From Ignavibacteria bacterium UBA2333 (GTDB lineage: Bacteria > Bacteroidota > Ignavibacteria > Kapaibacteriales > Kapaibacteriaceae): 64,000 bases of DNA. Position 1 is the first letter of the stretch, and each line of letters opens with the position of its first letter. A model generated the notes under the pieces. It saw only the letters and a list, made by a program, of their open reading frames with translations, searched no databases and was not told where the DNA came from. The position numbers were made by a program, and so were the translations under genes. Of this stretch, positions 50,310-57,551 are shown piece by piece. The stretch covers positions 150,611 through 214,610 of the forward strand of contig DDUR01000076.1 of assembly GCA_002344895.1 (NCBI GenBank), in the 5' to 3' direction.

Positions 50310-50903
50310 ATGAACTACACGTACCTCATTGTCGGCCTCGGTAATCCCGGTGACCGATACCTACGAACGAGGCATAACATCGGATGGCTCGTCATCGATG
50401 AATTTGCTCGTCGACATGGTGTTACCTGGTCGAGTCCATCCTCTCTTTGGGAAGAAGCAGAATTCCGCTATGCCGGCAAATCTGTCTTTTTGGCCAAGCC
50501 GCTAACGTACATGAATGACTCCGGCAGAGCTGTCCGTAAACTCGCCGCCATGCTGGGTCTGAAGCCTGCCTCCATTGTCGCTATCGTCGACGAATACAAC
50601 TTCCCTGTCGGCAAGATCCACCTGCGCCCGGGTGGTAGTGATGGTGGTCACAATGGAATTACGTCACTCATCGAGGAGCTTGGTTCTCCGAACTTCTGGC
50701 GTTTGAGGTGTGGTATCGACCGGAATTTTGGGCCAGGCCAGCTCGTTGACTACGTCTTAAGCCCCTTTGCCCCTTTCGAAGAAGTCGGCCGAGATGGTAT
50801 GATTGCCGATGCCGTACAGGCACTGGATCGTATCGTGAAGGATGGGCCCGATAGGGCTATGCAGGTTGTTAATGCGCCGCGGGACGTCGGCGGACAACAA
50901 TGA
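50310..50903 (+). CDS. pth: Peptidyl-tRNA hydrolase
   Basis: A 197-residue enzyme that releases peptide from prematurely dissociated peptidyl-tRNA in the cytoplasm. Features: N-terminal LIVGLGNPGDRY with the conserved Asn, RTRHNIGW with the catalytic His (H22), KPLTYMNDSG, VDEYNFPVGKIHLRPGGSDGGHNG with the substrate-binding Asp and Asn, and the PNFWRLRCGI segment. The usual HDDLDLP is changed to VDEYNFP, which keeps the catalytic Asp. The last 35 bp overlap the convergent phosphatase gene. A GGGGC doublet encodes SPFAPF in the C-terminal region, where the family normally has a variable loop. Confidence 0.95.
   Translation: MNYTYLIVGLGNPGDRYLRTRHNIGWLVIDEFARRHGVTWSSPSSLWEEAEFRYAGKSVFLAKPLTYMNDSGRAVRKLAAMLGLKPASIVAIVDEYNFPVGKIHLRPGGSDGGHNGITSLIEELGSPNFWRLRCGIDRNFGPGQLVDYVLSPFAPFEEVGRDGMIADAVQALDRIVKDGPDRAMQVVNAPRDVGGQQ
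50761..50775 (-). repeat. GGGGC doublet, copy 13
   Basis: AAGGGGCAAAGGGGC (15 bp, heptamers 8 bp apart) on the - strand within pth, encoding S-P-F-A-P-F. Confidence 0.75.
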
Positions 50904-52116
50904 TCGTCTTGTCGTCACTATACGCACCACCCGTCGAGAACTTCTGGACGTCGTCCAGCACACGCCTCACAAGATCACCCGGTGATTCATCATGGTGACG
51001 GCTGATAATCTCCTTTAACCGCTCCTCACCGTAGAGTTTACCCGCTCGGTCCTGGGCCTCGGTGATACCATCCGTATAGAGGACGAGCAGATCACCGGGA
51101 CGCATGTTGATGTTCTCAACACCAAAGTGCTGTTCTTCAATGATTCCAAGAATTCCGCCCGTAGGCAACAGGAGTTCCGTGTCACCCGTTGCCGCTATGT
51201 AGTGAATCGGCGGACAGTGACCAGCATTGGCGTAGAGAACGAGTCCATTTGCACTTGTTGTGAGCTCACAGTAACACAACGAGACAAATCGCTCATTCGG
51301 GAATGTGTCGTAAATCAGCCAGTTTAATCGTTGAATAAGTGATGTTATCCGAGTTTGGAAGGAGATTGCCATACGTAGTGCACCACTCACAAAGAGCGCT
51401 TGCACGGCTGCAGGCAGGCCCTTACTGGCTGCATCGCTGACTACGAGCCCTAGTCGGTCGTTATCATCATCACTTGGATGCAAATAATCAAAGTAGTCAC
51501 CACCAACAACACTCTCTGGTAACGACACTCCGTAGATGTCATAATCTCCAAATGTTGTTGAATGATCCGGTACCAATCCTCGCTGCAGTTCCCATGCCTG
51601 ATCGAGGTCCTTGTTTAACCGATGCTCACGTTGACGTGCATGAAGGTTCCTCAAAGCCGTGGTGGCTGCACTGCCGACAACGATCATCGTTTCGGCAAAC
51701 TCTTCTGAGTAGTCATGGGTTGTAAAGGCGATGGCAAAGGGGTACAAGGGGCGCGCTCCGCGCTTCACCAGATCACCCACACCCGTTAACGAATAACCTC
51801 GTGAACCACGCTCATCATCAACTCGTGTAACAAGCGTACGTTTTGTTGCCAGTTCAACCATGGCCGGGAAGTCGTCCACATGTCTTCGTGTTCCCATGTC
51901 AAGGAATTCCATCTCACCTTCCTGATGCCGCAACACATACGTATCAGTTTCGACGTCGAGCTCCCATACACGCCCTCCCGTCATCTCGAAGTTTGACGAT
52001 TCGACGATGTCGTGAACGAGGGAGATTAAGAGATCGAGCGGACGGCGAAAATCGTGCGACAACAAGCTATCAATCAGCTTGTAGGTACTACGTTGGTGGA
52101 GACCGGGACTATACAT
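50869..52116 (-). CDS. SpoIIE-type PP2C serine phosphatase
   Basis: A 415-residue protein. The first ~150 residues resemble a GAF-like sensor region without obvious ligand residues; the C-terminal ~230 residues are a SpoIIE/PP2C domain: LQRGLVPDHSTTFGDYDIYGVSLPESVVGGDYFDYL with the first metal-binding Asp residues, LVVSDAASKGLPAAVQA, ANAGHCPPIHY, LPTGGILGI, and LLVLYTDGITEAQD. Such phosphatases usually release anti-sigma-factor antagonists or control a partner-switching cascade; no such partner is in the window. ATG 52116 is used because the family-like sequence starts there. It overlaps the LON-domain gene by 8 bp and pth by 35 bp. A GGGGC doublet lies in the sensor part (RPLYPF). Confidence 0.88.
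   Translation of the reverse strand: MYSPGLHQRSTYKLIDSLLSHDFRRPLDLLISLVHDIVESSNFEMTGGRVWELDVETDTYVLRHQEGEMEFLDMGTRRHVDDFPAMVELATKRTLVTRVDDERGSRGYSLTGVGDLVKRGARPLYPFAIAFTTHDYSEEFAETMIVVGSAATTALRNLHARQREHRLNKDLDQAWELQRGLVPDHSTTFGDYDIYGVSLPESVVGGDYFDYLHPSDDDNDRLGLVVSDAASKGLPAAVQALFVSGALRMAISFQTRITSLIQRLNWLIYDTFPNERFVSLCYCELTTSANGLVLYANAGHCPPIHYIAATGDTELLLPTGGILGIIEEQHFGVENINMRPGDLLVLYTDGITEAQDRAGKLYGEERLKEIISRHHDESPGDLVRRVLDDVQKFSTGGAYSDDKTIIVVRRRPAAH
51737..51752 (+). repeat. GGGGC doublet, copy 14
   Basis: AAGGGGTACAAGGGGC on the + strand, in the - strand phosphatase gene; third copy of this 16-mer, immediately followed by GCGCG-CTC-CGCGC (51751-51763). Confidence 0.8.
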
Positions 52117-52735
52117 CGTTTGGCGGAAGGTATCCGTCACCCTGAACGATGCGTTGTACGGCTTCGGCCTGGCGAACGGTGGGCACGATTTCTGAAAGGT
52201 GTTCAAAGAGGAATTCAAGCCGGCCGTTTTCCGAGAGGATCTCGAGAAACTTCTGCTTTTGATCAAGACTTAGGCCAGACTTCGGTGCCATAAGCCATGA
52301 TGGAGTGTCTGCGGCAAGCATGGTTGGCGTCATACGCGGTCCGCCTTCGCCATAGACAAGATCAACTATTTGATTATACAACTCGCCACAACGTCCGGCA
52401 AGCATCGTGTCTACTGGACCCTCATAATCATCGTAGGCTTCAACGTCACCAACGGCATATGGACGTTCATCATCCCGTATGGCCAGAAGCCGATACCGTC
52501 GAGTTCCTTCGATGATGATATCCATCCTCCCGTCGGCATACGTCTGCGTGACTTCGACAACACGCGCCGTACAGCCGACGGGATGAAGATGGCCTTGTTC
52601 AACAAGGTTAATGCCGAACTCCATTCCCGACTCAACACATTGTCCAATGAGTGTACGATAACGCGGCTCAAAGATGTGCAACGCAAGTCGCACACCAGGG
52701 AAGACAACGAGATTCAGAGGAAAGAGTCCGAGCAT
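52109..52735 (-). CDS. LON substrate-binding domain protein
   Basis: A 208-residue protein similar to the N-terminal (LAN) domain of Lon protease: LGLFPLNLVVFPGVRLALHIFEPRYRTLI at the start, VGCTARVVEVTQTYADGRMDIIIEGTRRYRLL, and a C-terminal helical part (LSLDQKQKFLEILSENGRLEFLFEHL). It has no ATPase or protease domain. Stand-alone LAN proteins are widespread and of unclear function, perhaps binding unfolded segments or partner proteins. It starts 10 bp after the superoxide dismutase stop and overlaps the phosphatase start by 8 bp, so the three form one transcription unit. Confidence 0.88.
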   Translation of the reverse strand: MLGLFPLNLVVFPGVRLALHIFEPRYRTLIGQCVESGMEFGINLVEQGHLHPVGCTARVVEVTQTYADGRMDIIIEGTRRYRLLAIRDDERPYAVGDVEAYDDYEGPVDTMLAGRCGELYNQIVDLVYGEGGPRMTPTMLAADTPSWLMAPKSGLSLDQKQKFLEILSENGRLEFLFEHLSEIVPTVRQAEAVQRIVQGDGYLPPNDV

Positions 52736-52745
52736 GGAGAACGAG

Positions 52746-53372
52746 TTAGCGTGAGAACTTTTTAAAACGTTCTTCGATGCGGCCCCAATGGAGATTCGCG
52801 AGGAAGTTCTGGATGTACTTTACACGACCTGGACCATCCTTGTGATAGTAGGCGTGTTCAAAAACGTCACAGGCAATCAAGGGTAATCCACCCCAGATAG
52901 CGCCGTAGTGATGTTCGTCAACGAGGACATTTAATAATCGCCCTGAGTACAGGCTATCAATGCAGAGCACACCCCAGCCGGAGAGCTTTGCTGCTGTCGC
53001 CGTAGCCGTAAAGTCAGCCTTCCATGCATCAAAACTTCCATATTCAGCTTCGATCGCAGCAAGGAGTGTTGGGGCCTTGGATGGATCACCATCACCGCCA
53101 AGTACTTCCCAATAGACGTCATGCAGCACGGTACCAGCATGATTCCATGTAAGACGTCGTTTGAGTTCTCCGAAGTCGCTCCAGTTGCCATTGGCTGCTG
53201 CCTTGTCGGCATTTGGAAGCGCGGCTTCAATCTTATTCAAAAAGGTTACGTAACCCTTATGATGTGTGTTGTAGTGCCAGTCTGATGTTTCAGGAGAAAC
53301 AACGTCCTTCAAAAGTTCTTTTGCCTCGTCATCGGAGTATGGACGTGCATTAAACTTCCATTCGTAGGCCAT
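52746..53372 (-). CDS. sodB: Superoxide dismutase, Fe/Mn family
   Basis: A 208-residue enzyme that converts superoxide to oxygen and peroxide. All four metal ligands are seen: His33 in DWHYNTHHKGYV, His in RRLTWNHAGTVLHD, and Asp and His in LIACDVFEHAYYHKDG, with the usual Tyr in the first helix. The common DVWEHAYY is DVFEHAYY here. The sequence gives no safe choice between iron and manganese, so the symbol is conventional. Its position right after the iron-sulfur carrier and Rrf2 genes fits oxidative-stress or cluster-protection use. An unusually well-conserved TrxA-like segment is absent; no signal peptide, so it is cytoplasmic. Confidence 0.93.
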   Translation of the reverse strand: MAYEWKFNARPYSDDEAKELLKDVVSPETSDWHYNTHHKGYVTFLNKIEAALPNADKAAANGNWSDFGELKRRLTWNHAGTVLHDVYWEVLGGDGDPSKAPTLLAAIEAEYGSFDAWKADFTATATAAKLSGWGVLCIDSLYSGRLLNVLVDEHHYGAIWGGLPLIACDVFEHAYYHKDGPGRVKYIQNFLANLHWGRIEERFKKFSR

Positions 53373-53438
53373 GGTGGTTCCTTGGAAAAAGGTTGTGTTC
53401 TGAGATTGTGCTGTGCAGAGCTGGGCTACCTATCGGTA

Positions 53439-53837
53439 TCAGACGCCGAAGGACGAGCCGCAGCCACAAGTCTTGCTTGCGTTCGGATTATTAAATGTAA
53501 ATCCGCGACCCATGAGTCCATCGCTGAAGTCAAGAGTGACACCCATAAGGTAGAACATCGACTTTGCATCGATGTAGACCTTTACACCATCGGCATCGAG
53601 AACGAGGTCGTTATCACGCTGCGCTGCGTCAAAGCCGAGGGTATAGGACATACCACTGCAGCCACCACCCTTCACGCCGAGTCGAAGTCCGTAGTCCTCA
53701 GGGATGCTATTCTGCTCCTTGATCTTACGTACTTCGGCAATAGCCTTGTGCGTAATGCTGATGTTATCGTTTTCATCCGTTCCGGAAATACCGGTTGGGA
53801 TACTGAGGGCTTCCTCGCCCAAAATTGCGACTGCCAT
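53439..53837 (-). CDS. A-type iron-sulfur carrier protein (IscA/SufA/ErpA-like)
   Basis: A 132-residue protein of the HesB/IscA family, which passes Fe-S clusters to target proteins. The three ligand cysteines are present in the usual spacing: GGGCSGMSYTLGF, and KTCGCGSSF near the C-terminus. ATG 53837 has GGAG about 9 bp upstream; a GTG nine bases further on is less likely. The first ~25 residues (AVAILGEEALSIPTGISG) are an extension beyond the core, which starts at about 27. The gene lies between rrf2 and sodB in the cluster that starts with sufB, so SufA-like use is likely. Confidence 0.9.
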   Translation of the reverse strand: MAVAILGEEALSIPTGISGTDENDNISITHKAIAEVRKIKEQNSIPEDYGLRLGVKGGGCSGMSYTLGFDAAQRDNDLVLDADGVKVYIDAKSMFYLMGVTLDFSDGLMGRGFTFNNPNASKTCGCGSSFGV

Positions 53838-53865
53838 GGCGGTCACTCCGAAAAATGTTGCGGTG

Positions 53866-54312
53866 CTAGATGACGAGTTGAACGGTTTGAACGTGTGGTA
53901 GAACTTGTGGTTGAACGAGTTCTGCCACAGTCATAGAGGAGAATGTATCAGCGATACGATCACGCAAAACTGCGAGAGGTTCGCGAATGGTACAGCAAGA
54001 AGAAACGGAACAGTCGTGTTCACCAACGTCCTGACAGTCGACAATGGCGGCTGTACGACCTTCGATAGCTTCGATGACGTTTGCTACTGTGAGTGTGTGA
54101 GCTTCAACGTTCAGAGCATATCCACCGCGTGTACCGCGATAGGCACGTACATATCCAGCGTGGACAAGCTGCTGTAAGACCTTCGACAAGAGGGTAAAGG
54201 AAATAGAGAATTTCGTTGCGAGATCCTTGGCGGACACAACGGTATCTCTGCTTCGCGCCATTTCTTGTACAGCGAGAAGTCCGTACTCCACTCGTTTTGA
54301 AAGTTTCAGCAT
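53866..54312 (-). CDS. Rrf2-family transcription regulator (IscR/SufR-like)
   Basis: A 148-residue regulator. Winged helix-turn-helix at the N-terminus (LSKRVEYGLLAVQEMAR ... AKDLATKFSISFTLLSKVLQQL), then a Cys-rich region: VDCQDVGEHDCSVSSCCTIREPL, with the Cys spacing (C-x7-C-x4/5-C) of IscR-type sensors, which bind a [2Fe-2S] cluster and repress suf/isc genes when cluster supply is good. Three of the four Cys could be ligands. It sits in the suf cluster between the PaaE-like reductase and the A-type carrier. Autoregulation is the most likely role, inferred from family and position. Confidence 0.9.
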   Translation of the reverse strand: MLKLSKRVEYGLLAVQEMARSRDTVVSAKDLATKFSISFTLLSKVLQQLVHAGYVRAYRGTRGGYALNVEAHTLTVANVIEAIEGRTAAIVDCQDVGEHDCSVSSCCTIREPLAVLRDRIADTFSSMTVAELVQPQVLPHVQTVQLVI

Positions 54313-54327
54313 TGTGTTACAACATCC

Positions 54328-55407
54328 CTACTGATCATAGTCAGCCACAACATCATCTGTAAGAGGATGTGACTGACAGGTAAGAATGTATCCCTCAGCA
54401 ATTTCATCATCAGAGAGAGCTTCGCGTTCGTCCATTTTGACCTTGCCTGAGATCAGGCGTGCACGGCATGTGCAGCAAGCGCCGATCTGACATGCATATG
54501 GCGGATCGAGATCTGCCTTCTGCGCAGCCATAAGAATGGATTCATCAGGATCAACATCGAACGAATGTTCGCTGCCATAGAGGCGAATGCGAACGGTTCT
54601 GCGTACGATGTCGTCCGTAGCCGCCGTGTTGTCGGCCGCCATTTCTGGATTCATACCGTTTCGATCAAGTGTGAAGTATTCGCGATGAATGTGTCGGTCG
54701 TTTACACCCTTACGATGGAGTACGTTGATAACGTTGTCCATCATTGGTGTTGGGCCGCATACAAAGAAGTCTGCAGTGTCAAGGACGGGAACCCACTCAT
54801 TGAGTACGGCTGCTACCATGTCCTCATCCATTCTTCCCTGTCGATCAGCCCCTTCTGCCCCTTCTTCAACAAAATGTACAAGACGGAGTTTACCGGGGTG
54901 GCTGTTGACGAGTGCTTCGAGTTCTGCACGGAAGATTACGGCATCACGTGTGCGATTTGCATAGATCAACGTGACAACACTATCTGGCTCAACACGCAGG
55001 ATACTCTTGAGTATGCTGTACAGCGGTGTGATACCACTGCCGCCTCCAAAAAGAACGTAATGACGTGCCTGATCCGGACGTAACTCCTTCGTGAAGTTGC
55101 CCATTGGAGGGTAGGCCTCAATAACGTCACCGGGTTTTGCATTGTGTAACAACCACGAAGAAACGACACCGTCACCGACCTTCTTTACGGCAATGGTGAG
55201 TGGCTCATCCCAATACGGACTGGAACAGAGTGAATAGTTTCGTCGATGACTTACACCATCCACATCCAGGCGGATTGTGAGGTATTGGCCTTGTTTGTAA
55301 TTAAACACCGGACGCAGGTCTTCAGCAACGTCAAACGTGATGGCAATTGCATCATCGGTTTGACGCTGAATATCGCGAATGGTGAGGGGGAAGAACTGGA
55401 CGGACAT
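54328..55407 (-). CDS. Ferredoxin-NAD(P)H reductase with C-terminal 2Fe-2S domain (PaaE-like)
   Basis: A 359-residue oxidoreductase. An FAD domain comes first (about 1-105: YKQGQYLTIRL, RRNYSLCSSP, VSSWLLHNAKPGDVIE), then a NAD(P)H domain (about 110-245: VLFGGGSGITPLYSIL, TLIYANRTRDAVIF, FFVCGPTPMMDNV), and a plant-type ferredoxin domain with the cluster motif YACQIGACCTCRARL plus a later Cys (YILTCQSHPL). This order and sequence fit PaaE-type reductases. PaaE usually feeds electrons to a ring monooxygenase; here it lies in an iron-sulfur cluster locus, so it may supply electrons for cluster assembly. No paaABCD is present. A GGGGC doublet encodes EGAEGA. Confidence 0.88.
   Translation of the reverse strand: MSVQFFPLTIRDIQRQTDDAIAITFDVAEDLRPVFNYKQGQYLTIRLDVDGVSHRRNYSLCSSPYWDEPLTIAVKKVGDGVVSSWLLHNAKPGDVIEAYPPMGNFTKELRPDQARHYVLFGGGSGITPLYSILKSILRVEPDSVVTLIYANRTRDAVIFRAELEALVNSHPGKLRLVHFVEEGAEGADRQGRMDEDMVAAVLNEWVPVLDTADFFVCGPTPMMDNVINVLHRKGVNDRHIHREYFTLDRNGMNPEMAADNTAATDDIVRRTVRIRLYGSEHSFDVDPDESILMAAQKADLDPPYACQIGACCTCRARLISGKVKMDEREALSDDEIAEGYILTCQSHPLTDDVVADYDQ
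54848..54863 (-). repeat. GGGGC doublet, copy 15
   Basis: AAGGGGCAGAAGGGGC on the - (sense) strand, encoding E-G-A-E-G-A. Confidence 0.8.
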
Positions 55408-55455
55408 GCCTGTGTGGTGTGCTGACGTCGTGTGTGTGATTGAGGTATGCGTGCG

Positions 55456-56304
55456 TTAGAAAAGTCCGATCTGGAAGAGTGCCGATTCGCTCATCATCGT
55501 TTTATCCCACGGTGGATCAAACGTGATCTCGACGGTGACGTCGATGACACCAGGTACACTGCGGGCCGCCTGTTCAACTTCACTTGGAAGCTGTTGGGCC
55601 GACGGACAGTTTGGAGTTGTTAGCGTCATCAGGATGTGAACCGTACCATCCGTTGATACACGAACCTCGTAAATGAGTCCGAGATCGTAAATATCAATTG
55701 GTATCTCAGGGTCATAGACCGTCTTTAACGCGTCAATAATCGCATCCCGCGTGGGTAATGGATATTGTGCGTCAGAAGATGTTGATGGCGCAGGCGTTGT
55801 CGTCGTTGTTGTCGTCGTTGTTGTTGCCGTCGTTGACCCGGTAGATATCGATCCGTCCGATGCAGGTACTGAAGTCGTACGATGTACTTCTGCCGCTCGT
55901 GCTATCTCTGCTACACGAGCTATGTTGGACACCATACTCGCCAGACCGTTGGCGCGGTTTGGAGAAAGGTGTTGAAGCAGACCAAGACGATCGAACTCGG
56001 ATACTGGTGAAGATAGAATGTCCTCAGGTGTACGATTGTCGTAGACCTTCAGAACAAGGGCCACGAGTCCGCGTACAATGATAGCATCACTATCAGCACG
56101 GAGTCTGATCTTGCCATCAACGATACTTGGAACAAGCCAGACACGGGATTGACAGCCGCGAACAAGGTTTTCGTCTTTTCTGTCATCCTCAGGAAGGGCT
56201 GGTAGCGCTTTACCAAGATCGATGATGTACTGATACCGATCTTCCCACGTTGGCAACATGGCGAAGTCAGATTCCAGTTCGTTGAGGACGTCCTTTGTTG
56301 TCAT
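55456..56304 (-). CDS. SufE-SufT (DUF59) fusion protein
   Basis: A 282-residue two-domain protein. Residues 1-140 are SufE: PTWEDRYQYIIDLGKALP and ENLVRGCQSRVWL with the sulfur-accepting Cys51. A Thr-rich linker (143-180, including ten Thr in a row) follows, and then a DUF59/MIP18 domain (181-282): PLPTRDAIIDALKTVYDPEIPIDIYDLGLIYEV and TTPNCPSAQQLPSEVEQA, as in SufT. SufE carries sulfane sulfur from SufS to SufBC2D; SufT-like proteins help to mature clusters. The fusion would join donor and maturation functions in one chain. It overlaps sufS by 4 bp. I know of both parts as separate proteins; whether the fusion is described elsewhere I cannot check. Confidence 0.88.
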   Translation of the reverse strand: MTTKDVLNELESDFAMLPTWEDRYQYIIDLGKALPALPEDDRKDENLVRGCQSRVWLVPSIVDGKIRLRADSDAIIVRGLVALVLKVYDNRTPEDILSSPVSEFDRLGLLQHLSPNRANGLASMVSNIARVAEIARAAEVHRTTSVPASDGSISTGSTTATTTTTTTTTTPAPSTSSDAQYPLPTRDAIIDALKTVYDPEIPIDIYDLGLIYEVRVSTDGTVHILMTLTTPNCPSAQQLPSEVEQAARSVPGVIDVTVEITFDPPWDKTMMSESALFQIGLF

Positions 56305-57551
56305 CGCAACATCCTCACTGCATGTTGTAAGGCCACACCAAAGGCTTCAACTTCTTCATGTGTTGTATGACATGCCACACTGGCACGAACAGTTGACGGT
56401 ACGCCAAACCGCTCCAGTAAGGGCATCGTGCAGTGATGTCCGGTACGTACAGCAATACCATGTTGATCGAGTAACGTGCCGAGATCGCTGGCATGGATGC
56501 CGTCAACAACAAAGCTGACAACGGCTGTACGTACAGGTGCCGTACCAATAAACCGAACGCCGTCGATCTGTGATATCACGTCCACCATGTGACGAAGGAT
56601 TTCTTGTTCATGACGTCGTAATGCCTTGTGATCAAGATCAACAAACCAGCGAAGGGCAGCAGCAAATCCAGCCGCACCCTCAATGTGTGGAGTGCCAGCT
56701 TCAAACCGAATTGGCACATCGTTATACGTTGTCTTTTCCCACGTTACGGAGGAGATCATCGCTCCCCCACCCTGCCAGGGAGGCATAGATTCAAGTAGTT
56801 CTCGTCGGCCATACAACACACCAATACCGGTGGGGCCATATACTTTATGTGCTCCAAAGGCATAGAAGTCGCAGCCGAGTAAGTCCATGTTCACATCAAC
56901 GTGGGCAACGGCCTGTGCGCCATCAACAACCGTCACAATACCACGTTTGCGGGCACGTGCGGCAAGTGCAGCAACAGGATTGATTGTACCAAGTGTATTC
57001 GAAACATGGGTGATGGCAAGAAGTTTTACCTTCCCATCTTCAACGAGTGGGTCCCAGAACGACAGAGCGAGTGTGCCGTCGTTTTCGACAGGTAACAGCC
57101 GGAGTTCGGCACCAACACGTTCACAGAGCATTTGCCACGGAACAATGTTGGCATGATGTTCCATACCCGTTACGATGATGGCATCACCCTTACCAATGTT
57201 TGCCTGTCCCCAGGTATTCGCAACAAGGTTAATGGCCTCTGTTGTACCCTTTGTGAAGACAATACATTCCGGAGACTCGGCACCAATAAATGCAGCAACT
57301 GTTTTCCGCGCGTCCTCATAGACATTCGTAGCAGCTGCGCTCAGGTAATGTGCGCTTCGGTGTACGTTGGCGTTCTTTGTTGTGTAGTAGTCAACAAGGG
57401 AGTCAATGACTACCTGTGGTTTCTGCGATGTTGCCGCTGAATCAAGGTAGATCAACGGACGGTCACCGTGTACGGGCTGTCGGAGAATCGGGAACTGCTG
57501 ACGGATGGCGTCAACATCAAATCCCGTTGATATCGTTGTTTCGTTTGTCAC
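56301..57551 (-). CDS. sufS: Cysteine desulfurase SufS
   Basis: A 416-residue class-V aminotransferase-fold PLP enzyme that removes sulfur from cysteine for Fe-S clusters. Motifs: DSAATSQKPQVVIDSL, MEHHANIVPWQ, DGAQAVAHVDVN, FYAFGAHKVYGPTGIG with the cofactor lysine, and AVRTGHHCTMPLLERF with the catalytic Cys in the short SufS-type loop. This group-II pattern separates it from IscS. It overlaps the upstream sufD stop by 4 bp and the downstream SufE-SufT start by 4 bp, which favours balanced amounts of donor and acceptor. Confidence 0.95.
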   Translation of the reverse strand: MTNETTISTGFDVDAIRQQFPILRQPVHGDRPLIYLDSAATSQKPQVVIDSLVDYYTTKNANVHRSAHYLSAAATNVYEDARKTVAAFIGAESPECIVFTKGTTEAINLVANTWGQANIGKGDAIIVTGMEHHANIVPWQMLCERVGAELRLLPVENDGTLALSFWDPLVEDGKVKLLAITHVSNTLGTINPVAALAARARKRGIVTVVDGAQAVAHVDVNMDLLGCDFYAFGAHKVYGPTGIGVLYGRRELLESMPPWQGGGAMISSVTWEKTTYNDVPIRFEAGTPHIEGAAGFAAALRWFVDLDHKALRRHEQEILRHMVDVISQIDGVRFIGTAPVRTAVVSFVVDGIHASDLGTLLDQHGIAVRTGHHCTMPLLERFGVPSTVRASVACHTTHEEVEAFGVALQHAVRMLR

